From Myxococcales bacterium (lineage in GTDB: Bacteria > Myxococcota_A > Polyangia > Polyangiales > Polyangiaceae), in the NCBI GenBank assembly GCA_021847645.1, contig JAJZQG010000046.1:1-43465 (forward strand): a stretch of 43,465 nucleotides of DNA, written 5' to 3'. The notes below the pieces were generated by a model, which was not told the DNA's origin, did not search any database, and saw only the letters and a program-made list of their open reading frames with translations. The position numbers and the translations under genes were made by a program. Shown in pieces: positions 25,730 to 33,984 of the stretch (its first letter is position 1; the number at the start of each line of letters is the position of its first letter).

Positions 25730-25968
25730 ATCCGCCGCGTGAGCCCGGTGCGGAGCATCTCGGCGACGAGCGACGCGGCCAGCTCCTCGTCGGTCTCGCC
25801 CTTCACGGCGAGCTCGACCTCCTCGAACTTGCGCGCGTTGGCGACGACCCACTCGATGTACTTCGGCACCGTGAAGTCCTCGACCCCGAACGCGATGTCC
25901 TGCATCGCCTTCACGATCTGCAGAGCGGTGCCTTGGAACACGCGCCCGTCTCTCATCACGATCTTCAT
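25726..25968 (-). CDS. hypothetical protein, 80 aa
   Basis: Not recognised. A compact alpha/beta protein: strand [13 protein letters not shown], helix [14 protein letters not shown], segment [16 protein letters not shown], strand VELAVKG and an acidic helix [14 protein letters not shown]. The N-terminal strand and helix pattern suggests a small protein-binding fold. ATG overlaps the stop of the second cyclotransferase gene (25965-25968), so it is the fourth gene of the amidoligase operon. Confidence 0.7.
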   Translation of the reverse strand: MKIVMRDGRVFQGTALQIVKAMQDIAFGVEDFTVPKYIEWVVANARKFEEVELAVKGETDEELAASLVAEMLRTGLTRRM

Positions 25969-26363
25969 GCTGCGGTCTCCTTCCGGCGCGCTCGCCAGTT
26001 GCCCGAGTCGATGACGGGGCGACCTTCGACCTGCTCGGGCGCGAGGAGGTAGGTCTCGACTGCGGCGCCATCCTCAAGAGCGATGCGCGTGCGCCGGTAG
26101 AAGCGCGGGTGCCCTTCGAGCCGGTCGAGCGCGGCGAGCGTCGCCTCGTCGACCTCATACACCTCGCCGGCCACCGCGCGCTCGCCGCCGCGCACGAGCC
26201 CGGGGAACGCGCCGAGGTCGCGCAGCTCGAACGCGGGCTTGGTCCTCGCCTCCGCGACGAGCCGGGCGCCCGTGAGCAGCCGATGGTTCGGCTCGCCGGC
26301 GAGGAGCGTCCCGTAGACGAAGACGCGCGTGGGCGCGCCACGCTGGCCCTTGGGCGCGTTCAT
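25965..26363 (-). CDS. gamma-glutamylcyclotransferase-like protein (second copy)
   Basis: AIG2/GGCT fold. The substrate-binding [13 protein letters not shown] loop is at 15-27 and the catalytic Glu is in [10 protein letters not shown] (Glu83). Length 132 aa fits the small GGCT class that cleaves gamma-glutamyl-amine links with release of 5-oxoproline. It overlaps both neighbours by ATGA (25965-25968 and 26360-26363). With the amidoligase it forms a make-and-break pair for amide bonds, which is inference. Confidence 0.85.
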   Translation of the reverse strand: MNAPKGQRGAPTRVFVYGTLLAGEPNHRLLTGARLVAEARTKPAFELRDLGAFPGLVRGGERAVAGEVYEVDEATLAALDRLEGHPRFYRRTRIALEDGAAVETYLLAPEQVEGRPVIDSGNWRARRKETAA

Positions 26364-26809
26364 GGCTCCACCCCCGCTGCGGTGGCCAGGGGCGCGACGT
26401 CGAAGCCCAGGCGGGCGTACGCGCGCCACAGGACGCGGAAGTAGCCGGGCTGCGGCGCCCAGGGCTCGAACCCGTCCTCGGGCTGCAGGTACGTCGTCGC
26501 GCGGCGGCGTTGCCCGTGCTCGTCGAGCACGAGCTTCACGACGCGCTCGTAGGCGAACGGGTGGCCCTCGAAGCGATCGAGCGCGCGGAGGTCCGCGTCG
26601 TCGAGGCGGTAGAGGAGCCCCTCGACGCGCGCGCCACGGGCCCGCACGACGCTCGCGACCGCCCCGTCCCAGCGGTGGCTGAAGCCGCCGAAGGCGAGCG
26701 CGTAGTTGGGCAGCACCGCACGCGCGACGGGCTGCGCGCTCGCGCACCGCGAGCGCATCTGCTCGTCGTCGAGGTTCGAGCCGTACGCGAAGTAGAGCAC
26801 CTGTCCCAT
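26360..26809 (-). CDS. gamma-glutamylcyclotransferase-like protein (first copy)
   Basis: GGCT-fold enzyme of the longer YGSNL class. [12 protein letters not shown] at 7-18 is the glutamyl-binding loop and Glu81 in [10 protein letters not shown] is the catalytic residue. The C-terminal half has the [12 protein letters not shown] segment near 130-145. At 149 aa it is similar to family members. Sequence differs strongly from the second copy, so the two are not a recent duplicate and may have different substrates. ATG 26809 is chosen because the motif begins there; the gap to the amidoligase is 97 bases. Confidence 0.85.
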   Translation of the reverse strand: MGQVLYFAYGSNLDDEQMRSRCASAQPVARAVLPNYALAFGGFSHRWDGAVASVVRARGARVEGLLYRLDDADLRALDRFEGHPFAYERVVKLVLDEHGQRRRATTYLQPEDGFEPWAPQPGYFRVLWRAYARLGFDVAPLATAAGVEP

Positions 26810-26906
26810 CTTCTCATCTCGCCGCGGGCCGAGGCCCGCCGTAGTCATCCATCGCGTCCGTTGGCGGCCGAGTCCAGGGCCGGCGTCGTGGCCGGCCCCG
26901 CGGCCC

Positions 26907-27824
26907 TCACGCTGCTGCTCGGGCATCGCCCACCTCCTCGCTCGCCGGGGCGCTCGCGGCTGGGCGGCGGTCGCGGCGCTCGCCCTTCCAAGCCGCCGAG
27001 CCCGCGAGCTTCTTGGTGAGGTGCAGGCGCGCGGTCTTGAACTCGTCGCCGATGAGCCCGAGGTGCAGGAGCACCACCCGGAAGTCGTACTTGGCGGTCG
27101 CGGGGTTGAACTCCCGGCGCTTGCTCGACGCGGCCTTCGATGAGAGCGCCTTCGCCGCCATCGCGAGCGCCAGCTGCACGTAGGCCTTCACCTCGCCCGC
27201 GTGCAGCGTCCCGTTGAAGTAGCGCAGCTCGATCGTGCCCCGGAAGAAGAGGCTGTTGAGGTTGAGCCCGTGGTAGCGCGTCTGGTCGTAGCGCTGCGGG
27301 CTCGTGTTCCGGTACCCGTACCAGGCGTCGCTCACCTCCTGCATCGTCTTCGGGCGCCGCGCTTCGAGGCGCTCGATGAAGCTCGCGTCGATCGGGCGGC
27401 AGTAGCGGCTCAGGCGTGTCTCGCTGACCCCGAGCGCGTGCTCGAGGAGGCGCTCCTGCTTGTGCACCAGCTTCACCAGGTTCGTGACGCTCTTGGCGTC
27501 GAAGCGGCTGCCGTCGATGTGGATGTGGATGCCCGTCGAGGGGTCGGCCTTCGCGCCCGCGGTGCGCACCGCCCGGACGACGTTCTGCAGCTCGTCGATG
27601 TCGTCGTAGCCGAGGACCGGCGAGACGATCTCGCCGCTGTTCTCGCCGCCGCTCAGCGAGCCGTCCGGGACCACCTGCCAGCGGCGCCCGCGCGCGTCCG
27701 TGATGCGCCAGCTGCGGTACTCGTCGGCGACCGTGCCCCCGACCACGCTGTGGATGGCGCGGGCGAGCTTCTCGCGGCTCAGCCCCACCGTCTCGATCTC
27801 GATCCCGAATCGCAGCGTCTTCAT
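26907..27824 (-). CDS. amidoligase family protein (COOH-NH2 ligase)
   Basis: Putative amidoligase of the glutamine-synthetase-like superfamily (PF12224). Features: FGIEIETVG at 6-14, [18 protein letters not shown] at about 55-72, the metal-binding GIHIHIDGS near 98-106, and the Arg-containing [13 protein letters not shown] near 216-228. Such enzymes form amide bonds between a carboxylate and an amine using ATP. It is the first gene of an operon with two GGCT genes and an 80-aa protein. From memory, comparative-genomic work has paired these families; substrates are unknown. ATG 27824 follows box B by 50 bases. Confidence 0.85.
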   Translation of the reverse strand: MKTLRFGIEIETVGLSREKLARAIHSVVGGTVADEYRSWRITDARGRRWQVVPDGSLSGGENSGEIVSPVLGYDDIDELQNVVRAVRTAGAKADPSTGIHIHIDGSRFDAKSVTNLVKLVHKQERLLEHALGVSETRLSRYCRPIDASFIERLEARRPKTMQEVSDAWYGYRNTSPQRYDQTRYHGLNLNSLFFRGTIELRYFNGTLHAGEVKAYVQLALAMAAKALSSKAASSKRREFNPATAKYDFRVVLLHLGLIGDEFKTARLHLTKKLAGSAAWKGERRDRRPAASAPASEEVGDARAAA

Positions 27825-27874
27825 CGTCGTCGTCCTCGCGTTCTGCGCGGGGCCCAGTGCCCGTCGCGTGGGGA

Positions 27875-27904
27875 CATACAGGCTTCCGTTCGCGCCCCTA
27901 GCAA
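27875..27904 (-). promoter_or_regulatory. cargo box B (promoter-like repeat)
   Basis: On the minus strand: TTGCTA (27904-27899), 18 bases, TGTATG (27880-27875). A short ORF starting at the ATG of this box (18 codons, RRTRGRRR end) stops with TGA that overlaps the amidoligase ATG (27821-27824). That could be a coupled leader peptide. Confidence 0.65.
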
Positions 27905-28022
27905 GGCCGAACACGGCGCTTTCTGATGTATTTTCAGGCACTTGGAATAGCCGCGACCTTCCGCGGACTTGGGGCGTCGCGGCCTCCGTGCCGTCGCGAC
28001 GCCCCCCGGATCTCGGCGCCCG

Positions 28023-28640
<618 letters not shown>

Positions 28641-28709
28641 GGTCGGTCTCCTCGTCGGGCGCCGGGTACACGTCACCCTTCACGCGCGCCCTGGTTCGCG
28701 TGTCGGGCT

Positions 28710-28728
28710 GCGCTCCGCGACGGAGCGC
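28710..28728. repeat. 8-bp hairpin between cargo genes
   Basis: GCGCTCCG, loop CGA, CGGAGCGC: perfect 8-bp stem in the 108-base gap between the 95-aa gene (ends 28749) and the RHH gene (starts 28640). No T run follows. A processing or attenuation hairpin is possible. Confidence 0.45.
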
Positions 28729-28748
28729 GCTTGTGGGTCAGCTCGTCG

Positions 28749-29036
28749 TCAGTCCTTCAAGTCGGCGAAGCACTCGAGGTCGATCGCGCGCGGGTCGCAG
28801 TGCACGAAGCTCGCGCTCCCGTCCGCGCGCAGGTGGGCGACGTCGAGGCGATCGAGCCTCGTCACGCCGCCGAGTCGCGCGAGGACCTCGTCGTCCGTGA
28901 GGAAGTAGTCGTCCGCGTCGACGTTCACGTCGGGGCGCAGGGCGCCGCGCATCACGCCGAAGATGCGCACGCGCTGTCCGTGGAGCACCGTGATCTCGCT
29001 GCCGACGTACGTCGTCGTTGCGCCGATGACCTTCAT
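28749..29036 (-). CDS. hypothetical protein, 95 aa
   Basis: Not recognised. Strand-rich protein: TTYVGSEITVLHGQRVRIFG, then an acidic VDADDYFLTDDEVLARL segment and a C-terminal VHCDPRAIDLECFADL with two Cys. ATG overlaps the stop of the DUF6900-like gene (29033-29036). It is the second gene of a small cargo operon that starts at box C. Confidence 0.65.
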   Translation of the reverse strand: MKVIGATTTYVGSEITVLHGQRVRIFGVMRGALRPDVNVDADDYFLTDDEVLARLGGVTRLDRLDVAHLRADGSASFVHCDPRAIDLECFADLKD

Positions 29037-29227
29037 CGCTCCTCCTTCGTCGCGGCCGCGAGCCCCGCCCGATACGCAGCCTCGAGCGCTGCGCGCAGCT
29101 GCCACACCGCGAGGTCGTGGAAGTCGAGGCTGTCCGAGCGGCGCGTCTCGAGCGTCGAGAGCCCGAGGTGCTGCTTCGCGATTTCCTCGATGACCTTGCT
29201 GTCGCTGGCTGATCGCTCGCGCTTCAT
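29033..29227 (-). CDS. DUF6900-like small protein
   Basis: A 64-residue protein of a domain I recall as DUF6900, common on mobile elements: VIEEIAKQHLGLSTLETR, then the highly conserved-looking SDSLDFHDLAVWQLRAALEA and a C-terminal helix. Function unknown. ATG 29227 is used; another ATG at 29236 lies inside box C and would add three residues. Either choice leaves at most a few bases between the box and the start, unlike the other three units. Confidence 0.7.
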   Translation of the reverse strand: MKRERSASDSKVIEEIAKQHLGLSTLETRRSDSLDFHDLAVWQLRAALEAAYRAGLAAATKEER

Positions 29228-29233
29228 GCGGGA

Positions 29234-29263
29234 CATACAGGCTTCCGTTCGCCGGGCTAGCAA
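29234..29263 (-). promoter_or_regulatory. cargo box C (promoter-like repeat)
   Basis: On the minus strand: TTGCTA (29263-29258), 18 bases, TGTATG (29239-29234). The coding start at 29227 or 29236 is inside or right after the box. The 30 bases upstream share GAGGTCGATTCT with box D. Confidence 0.65.
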
Positions 29264-29298
29264 GGTCGTTCCGCGAAGAATCGACCTCGCTGCTCCAC

Positions 29299-29493
29299 TC
29301 AGCGCGAGGCGACTCGCCACGCAGCCTTCGAGCCGTAGCGAAGCTGCTGTCCTTCGACGATGAACACGTCGCTCGGCGCGGTGCCCTTCTCGTACCGGGG
29401 CTCCTCGCGCTCGTCGTCCTCGCAGTCCTCGTCGTCGTCGACGAACTCCTCGCGCACCGCGACGCCGGCGACGGCGTTCTCGAAGGGCCAGTT
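29299..29493 (-). pseudogene. 3' part of a cargo gene split by the RIT element
   Basis: This stretch continues the reading frame interrupted at 32940. It encodes residues 27 to 89 of the rebuilt protein: PFENAVAGVAVREEFV, an acidic run (DDDEDCEDDEREE), then FIVEGQQLRYGSKAAWRVASR and TGA at 29301-29299. Joined to the 5' part, it gives one continuous 89-codon gene. It now has no start signal of its own. Confidence 0.8.
29486..29493. repeat. left 8-bp direct repeat flanking the RIT element
   Basis: GGCCAGTT, identical to 32940-32947. Position next to the element ends, with the rebuilt frame needing just one copy, suggests a target duplication or a shared crossover core. Between this copy and the left inverted repeat lie 19 bases holding TTATGC and GCATAA arms. 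Confidence 0.6.
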
Positions 29494-29512
29494 ATGCCTT
29501 GCAGTGCATAAT

Positions 29513-29551
29513 TGGCCTTATGCGGAGCGCCGCTTTATGCGGAGTCAGACG
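29513..29551. repeat. RIT left terminal inverted repeat
   Basis: 39 bp, matching the reverse complement of 32906-32944 with one mismatch (T against C near the inner end). Contains TTATGCGGAG twice (29518-29527 and 29535-29544). Confidence 0.85.
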
Positions 29552-29662
29552 CGCTTGTCGAGGTTCTCGGGGGACGTACCCGAGGGCTGCTGACGTCGCG
29601 TTGCGCGCCGAGCTCCGCATAACAGCGGCCTACGGTCGGCCCTCACCCAGGAGGACTGACCG

Positions 29663-30934
29663 ATGATCGAAGAGCTGTACGAGGTTCCCCATTTCATGCG
29701 TCGGCACCGCAAGAGCCTGTTCGGGCCTCACGTCGACGCGCTTGCCGAGTCGCTGGCGGCGCAGGGCTACGCCGCAAACACCGTTCGAGGCGTGCTCTCC
29801 GGCGCCCGCGCGTTCGGCGACTGGCTCAGCAAACGCGGGTACGCGGTGAGCGACGTCGACGAGCTGCTGGCCGAGCGGTTCGTGCAGCTGCCGCGACACT
29901 CGGCGACGCGGCGCAAGGCGCTTCGATCGAGCGCGGACCACGTGCTCAGGTTCCTGCGAGAGCATGGCGCGATCGCGGCTCTGCCTCCGCCGATGCCCGC
30001 CCCCGAGATCGCACTCGAGTTCCGCGAGTGGATGCGAGAGCACCGGGGTGTCCGCGCGTCGACCTTCGATGTGTACCTGCCGATCGTGTGCGAGCTGCTC
30101 GCCTCGGTTCGCGGCGACGTCGAGCACCTTACTGCTGGTCGACTTCGCGGGTTCGTCGTGGAGCGGGCGGGGCGACATGGCCACAAAAGGGCAAGCACCG
30201 TCGTGACCGCGACACGGGTGTTCGTTCGCTTCTTGGTCGCTTCGGGACGATGCGACGACACCCTCGTCGCGGCGGTTCCCACCGTCGCCACCTGGAAGGA
30301 GACCGATGTGCCGCGCCATCTGGCGCCGGCGGACGTGGAGCGCGTGATCGCGTCGTGCGACACGACCACGGCCACCGGCCTCCGCGATCGCGCAGTGCTG
30401 CTCCTCCTCGCGCGTCTCGGTCTCCGCGCCGGCGACGTCGCCGCGCTCACGCTCGGCGCCTTCGACTGGAAGGAGGGGCGCCTGCTCGTCGCTGGGAAGA
30501 GCCGACGCGAGGACTGGTTGCCGCTTCCGCAGGATGGAGGCGACGCCGTGCTCGCGTACCTCCAGAAGGCGCGGCCCCGCGTTCGGAGCGAAGTGGTGTT
30601 CTTCACGGAGCGGGCGCCCGTCGTCCCGATCAGCCGTTGGGTCGTATCGACGATCGTCGGGCGCGCGATTCGGCGCGCCGGGGTGGCGTCGCCGTCGCAC
30701 GGTGCGCACGTCCTCCGGCACTCGGCAGCCGTGCGCATGCTGCGGGCGGGTTCGAGCCTGGGTGAAATCGGCGCGCTGCTTCGGCATGCATCCATCGAGA
30801 CCACGTTCCACTACGCCAAGGTCGATCGTGACCTCCTACTCGACCTCGCCGCGCCGTGGCCGGCACCACCGATCGAGCCTGGCCCGGTCATCGACACGCG
30901 GAGCATCGCCATGCCGTGGCTGGGGGTGGCGTGA
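29663..30934 (+). CDS. ritA: RIT tyrosine recombinase A
   Basis: First of three tyrosine recombinases. Catalytic set complete: Arg255 (GLRAGDVAAL), Lys279 (AGKSRREDWLPL), His349-Arg352 (HVLRHSA), His375 (LLRHASIETT) and Tyr384 (FHYAKVD). N-terminal SAM-like core-binding region at about 110-205. The first 105 residues are an added N-terminal domain typical of the largest RIT recombinase. ATG 29663 has AGGAGG upstream. Stop overlaps the next start by 1 base. Confidence 0.9.
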   Translation: MIEELYEVPHFMRRHRKSLFGPHVDALAESLAAQGYAANTVRGVLSGARAFGDWLSKRGYAVSDVDELLAERFVQLPRHSATRRKALRSSADHVLRFLREHGAIAALPPPMPAPEIALEFREWMREHRGVRASTFDVYLPIVCELLASVRGDVEHLTAGRLRGFVVERAGRHGHKRASTVVTATRVFVRFLVASGRCDDTLVAAVPTVATWKETDVPRHLAPADVERVIASCDTTTATGLRDRAVLLLLARLGLRAGDVAALTLGAFDWKEGRLLVAGKSRREDWLPLPQDGGDAVLAYLQKARPRVRSEVVFFTERAPVVPISRWVVSTIVGRAIRRAGVASPSHGAHVLRHSAAVRMLRAGSSLGEIGALLRHASIETTFHYAKVDRDLLLDLAAPWPAPPIEPGPVIDTRSIAMPWLGVA

Positions 30935-31845
30935 TGCTGACCAATCTCCTCGACGACTACGTGGCCTTGCGCAGGGCCACGGGGTTCAAGTTCCGCGATC
31001 CCGAGGTCCTTCTCCGAAGCTTCGTGTCCTACGCCGAGGCACAGGGCGATCGACGCGTCCGAGCCGCGACGGCGATCAAGTGGGCCTCACAGACCAAGAC
31101 GCCCAAGCGCCGATACACGCGGCTCCGCGCTGTGGCGCGCTTCGCGGAGCACCTGCGGGCGGAAGACCCGCGACACGAGCTCCCGCCGGCGCGGCTCTTC
31201 GCAGCGAGCCCGTCGCGGCCGACGCCGCGCATCTTCACGGCGGACGAGATCGCGTGCATCGTGTCGTCGGCCGCGGAGGTGGGCCGCAAGAGCGATATCC
31301 TCGGGAAGACCTACAGCACTCTCTTCGGCCTCATCGCCACCACCGGGATGCGCCTGTCCGAGGCGATCTCGCTGCGGCTCTCGGATGTCAGCGACGAGGG
31401 GCTGACTATCCGCAAGACGAAGTTCGGCAAGTCGCGGTTCCTGCCGCTACACGAGACGACGTTGTCGGTGCTCAAGTCGTACCTGCGGGAGCGCCATCGG
31501 TTCGCCAAGGACACGGACGTCGTCTTCCTGTCCTACCGGCACGGGCCGCTGTCGAAACACGCGGTCCTGATGATGTTCCGTCAGGTCTGCGAGATGGCGA
31601 GCATCATGAGGGACGCCTTCGGTAAGCGCCCCCGCATCCACGACCTCCGTCACACCTTCGCGGTGCGCGCGCTCGAGCGGTGCCCCGTCGGGCGTGACCG
31701 CGTCGAGCGCCACATTGTGGCGTTGACGACGTACCTCGGCCACACGCGCATCGAGAGCACGTACTGGTACCTCGAGGCGACGCCTCGGCTGATGCGCGAC
31801 ATCGCCACAGCCTGCGAGGCCATCGTCGAGGGAGGTGCACGATGA
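30934..31845 (+). CDS. ritB: RIT tyrosine recombinase B
   Basis: Second recombinase. Arg140 (TTGMRLSEAISL), a Lys at 163 or 166 (KTKFGKSRFLPL), His236-Arg239 (HDLRHTFA), His270 (YLGHTRIEST) and Tyr279 (YWYLEATP). Length 303 aa. Start ATG 30934 overlaps the ritA stop (TGATG); a GTG at 30931 is also possible. Stop overlaps ritC by ATGA (31842-31845). The three proteins probably act together, each on its own part of the ends. Confidence 0.9.
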   Translation: MLTNLLDDYVALRRATGFKFRDPEVLLRSFVSYAEAQGDRRVRAATAIKWASQTKTPKRRYTRLRAVARFAEHLRAEDPRHELPPARLFAASPSRPTPRIFTADEIACIVSSAAEVGRKSDILGKTYSTLFGLIATTGMRLSEAISLRLSDVSDEGLTIRKTKFGKSRFLPLHETTLSVLKSYLRERHRFAKDTDVVFLSYRHGPLSKHAVLMMFRQVCEMASIMRDAFGKRPRIHDLRHTFAVRALERCPVGRDRVERHIVALTTYLGHTRIESTYWYLEATPRLMRDIATACEAIVEGGAR

Positions 31846-32843
31846 CCGCCCTGGCACCCCATCTGTCGACCTTTCTGCGCGAGCGCCTGCCGGAGACGCG
31901 AGGCGCGAGTATCCACACGTGCGACAGCTACGCCTACGCATTCAAGCTGCTGCTCGAGTTCGCCGCCAAGCGTCTCCGCAAGACGCCGTCGGCGATCGAG
32001 CTGGAAGCGCTCGACGCCACGCTCGTACTGGCGTTCCTGACCCACCTCGAGCAGAAACGCGGCTGCTCGGCCTCGACGAGGAACGCGCGCTTGGCCGCCA
32101 TCCGGTCCTTCATGCGTTACGCGGAGCTGGGGGTCCCTTCGATCCTCGAACAGAGCAGACGCGTCCTCGCGATCCCGATGAAGCGGACCGACACGAAGCT
32201 CGTTCGGCACCTGTCGCAGCAGGAGATGGAGGCGATCCTCCGCGCTCCCGACGTGAAGCAGCGCGACGGCATCCGCGATCGAGCGATGCTCCACCTCGCG
32301 TTCGCCGCTGGGTTGCGCGCCACCGAGCTCGTGACCCTGCCGCTCGCGCAGGTGAGCATGACGGGCGTGCCCTCGGTCCGCATCGTGGGCAAGGGCCGCA
32401 AGGAACGGGCACTGCCGCTCTGGAAGTCGGCCGCCGACGACCTGCGGGCGTGGCTCGCCGTGCGCGGCGACGCGCGCTCGACGGAGCTGTTTACCAACGC
32501 GCGGGGCCAGGCGATGACGAGGTCCGGCTTCGAGTACGTGCTCGCGAAGCACGTCGCGGCAGCGACGGCGGTGTGCCCGTCTTTGGCGAGCAAGACGGTC
32601 TCGCCCCATGTGCTCCGGCACACCTGCGCGATGACGATCCTCCGGGCGACCGGCGACATCCGCAAGGTGTCGCTCTGGCTCGGGCACGCCGACATCAAGA
32701 CCACGCAGATGTATCTGCGTGCCGATCCTGCCGAGAAGCTCGAGGCGATCACGAAGGTCGCCGAGCCGCACCTCGCACGTGGTCGGTTCCGGGCGCCGGA
32801 CAAACTGATCGCGTCGCTGATGCCGCCGCGATCGCGTCGCTGA
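31842..32843 (+). CDS. ritC: RIT tyrosine recombinase C
   Basis: Third recombinase, 333 aa. Arg159 (AAGLRATELVTL), Lys184 or Lys187 (VGKGRKERALPL), His256-Arg259 (HVLRHTCA), His282 (LGHADIKTT) and Tyr291 (QMYLRADP). Its end overlaps a 23-bp tandem duplication (32807-32829 and 32830-32852), which changes the last residues from PPR-stop to PPRSRR-stop. Confidence 0.9.
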   Translation: MTALAPHLSTFLRERLPETRGASIHTCDSYAYAFKLLLEFAAKRLRKTPSAIELEALDATLVLAFLTHLEQKRGCSASTRNARLAAIRSFMRYAELGVPSILEQSRRVLAIPMKRTDTKLVRHLSQQEMEAILRAPDVKQRDGIRDRAMLHLAFAAGLRATELVTLPLAQVSMTGVPSVRIVGKGRKERALPLWKSAADDLRAWLAVRGDARSTELFTNARGQAMTRSGFEYVLAKHVAAATAVCPSLASKTVSPHVLRHTCAMTILRATGDIRKVSLWLGHADIKTTQMYLRADPAEKLEAITKVAEPHLARGRFRAPDKLIASLMPPRSRR

Positions 32844-32852
32844 TGCCGCCGC
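32807..32852. repeat. 23-bp tandem duplication at ritC 3' end
   Basis: Two adjacent identical 23-bp copies (32807-32829 and 32830-32852). The length is not a multiple of three, so the second copy is read in another frame and shifts the ritC stop. Confidence 0.8.
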
Positions 32853-32905
32853 GATAATGCGGAGCCGTCGAGCCTCGTTCACGACCGAGAACGGGGCTCG
32901 GCGGT

Positions 32906-32944
32906 CGTCTGGCTCCGCATAAAGCGGCGCTCCGCATAAGGCCA
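32906..32944. repeat. RIT right terminal inverted repeat
   Basis: 39 bp, reverse complement of 29513-29551 with one mismatch. Holds CTCCGCATAA at 32913-32922 and 32930-32939. Confidence 0.85.
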
Positions 32945-32947
32945 GTT
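32940..32947. repeat. right 8-bp direct repeat flanking the RIT element
   Basis: GGCCAGTT, identical to 29486-29493. Its first five bases lie within the right inverted repeat. Confidence 0.6.
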
Positions 32948-33022
32948 CTCCTGGCTCATGATCATCACCTCGGCGTCGGGGTCCTGGTCCTGCAGCAGCT
33001 CGATCAGCTCGCTCACCTTCAT
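32940..33022 (-). pseudogene. 5' part of a cargo gene split by the RIT element
   Basis: Starts at ATG 33022 with a GGAG site and runs through VSELIELLQDQDPDAEV and MIMSQENWP before entering the RIT end, where a chimeric tail of about 20 residues stops at 32879. The intact protein would be 89 aa with the 3' part at 29299-29493. Function unknown; the motif of an N-terminal helix followed by DPDAEV and a short strand is common in small uncharacterised plasmid and phage proteins. Box D lies 51 bases upstream; an in-frame ATG inside the box could add 18 residues. Confidence 0.8.
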
Positions 33023-33073
33023 CGTCGTGCTCCGCTTCGGGGTGGTCCGTGAATGCGCCCCGTTCGTGAGGGA

Positions 33074-33103
33074 CATACAGGCTTCCTTCCGCGGGCTATC
33101 CAA
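33074..33103 (-). promoter_or_regulatory. cargo box D (promoter-like repeat)
   Basis: On the minus strand: TTGGAT (33103-33098), 18 bases, TGTATG (33079-33074). The most divergent copy, but spacing and the GGAAGCCTGTATGTCCC core are the same as in box C. It would drive the gene that the RIT element has split. Confidence 0.6.
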
Positions 33104-33144
33104 GGCGAAGAAGCGAGAATCGACCTCGACCGCGGAACTGCGCG

Positions 33145-33732
33145 TTACCTCGCCAGAAGTCCGGGGAGCCTCGCCAGATCCAGCCACCCGCGCAGCACGC
33201 GGGCTCCGACCCGAAGCGCCGTTGCGCCGACGCCGAAGCTCGTCTCGCGGGCGCGCCCCGCGGGCTTGTTCGCGGTGCTGTCCCAGAGCCCGTAGTCGAA
33301 GGTCGCGATGCGGCCGTGTTCCTCGTCGAGTCGCTCGAGCACGCAGACATGCTCGGGCGGTGCGAGGTACAGGATGTCGCCGGGTCTCGGTCGCAGGTCG
33401 CGCTTCGCCCAGACGAACGCGTCGCCGGTCGCGAAGACGAGTCGCGAGAGGTTGGCTCCGGCCTTCCACGCGACGTGCCCGCCGTCGTCGTCGCGGCTGA
33501 CGACGCGCTCGTCGCGCACACCAAGCTCGCGCAGCACGTAGTGCGCGAGGTCGCCGCAGGCCGAGTAGCCCTTCCAGCGGCTTCTCCCCTCGGTGACGAG
33601 ATCGAACACGGGGTCGCCGAGCACGCGGCCCGCGGCGCCGTTACAGGCGAAGCGCGCTGCCTCGACGGCGGCGCCACGGAGCGTGGCCTCGTCGACGAAG
33701 CGACGCGCGGGCGGCGAGGCCTGCGGGTTCAT
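33145..33732 (-). CDS. Cys-peptidase-like protein (NlpC/CHAP-like)
   Basis: Looks like a papain-fold cell-wall peptidase. Candidate Cys59 in YSACGDLAHYVL, then RPGDILYLAPPEHVCVLERL with candidate His128, and TFDYGLW with Asp146. This Cys, PGD, His order is that of CHAP and NlpC/P60 proteins. It follows the holin-like gene by a TGATG overlap and closes the lysis group. No signal peptide, so it would need the holin to reach the wall. Assignment by motif order only. Confidence 0.6.
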   Translation of the reverse strand: MNPQASPPARRFVDEATLRGAAVEAARFACNGAAGRVLGDPVFDLVTEGRSRWKGYSACGDLAHYVLRELGVRDERVVSRDDDGGHVAWKAGANLSRLVFATGDAFVWAKRDLRPRPGDILYLAPPEHVCVLERLDEEHGRIATFDYGLWDSTANKPAGRARETSFGVGATALRVGARVLRGWLDLARLPGLLAR

Positions 33733-33968
33733 CACGCCGCCTTGTCGTGCAGGTCCTCGATCGCGGCCTTGAGCGCGACGAGGGCGGCCTCCACTTTCGT
33801 GACGGCCTCGGTCTGCGCTCGGCCCATCTCCGCGACCTTGTCGAACAGCTCGCGGAGCGCGGCGTCCTTCTTCTCGTTGATGCGCCAGAAGGCCCAGCCG
33901 AGGACCGCCACGAGCCCGTAGGGGCCGGTCGCCTGGAGCCACGTCGCGATGCTGGTGAAGTCGTCCAT
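33732..33968 (-). CDS. holin-like small membrane protein, 78 aa
   Basis: One membrane helix at about 13-29 (TGPYGLVAVLGWAFWRI) followed by a charged coiled coil of 48 residues. Single-helix proteins of this size next to a phage amidase are often holins or lysis spacers. It lies 16 bases after the amidase gene. The role is inferred from context. Confidence 0.6.
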   Translation of the reverse strand: MDDFTSIATWLQATGPYGLVAVLGWAFWRINEKKDAALRELFDKVAEMGRAQTEAVTKVEAALVALKAAIEDLHDKAA

Positions 33969-33984
33969 GTCGTTGTCTCCGTCG

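Larger units (their letters stand above)
29513..32944. mobile_element. RIT element (recombinase in trio)
   Basis: Three adjacent tyrosine recombinase genes on the plus strand between 39-bp inverted repeats, the defining layout of RIT elements. The inserted segment by flank comparison is 29494-32947 (3454 bp). It interrupts an 89-codon minus-strand gene. Each end has three copies of a 10-bp unit TTATGCGGAG: two direct in the outer repeat and one inverted further inside (29612-29622 on the left, about 32855-32865 on the right). All three genes look intact, so the element may be active. Confidence 0.85.

Noticed and set aside
29360-29593. Plus-strand open frame running into the left RIT end
   Set aside because: It is antisense to the 3' part of the split gene and is Ser/Arg-rich without a domain.
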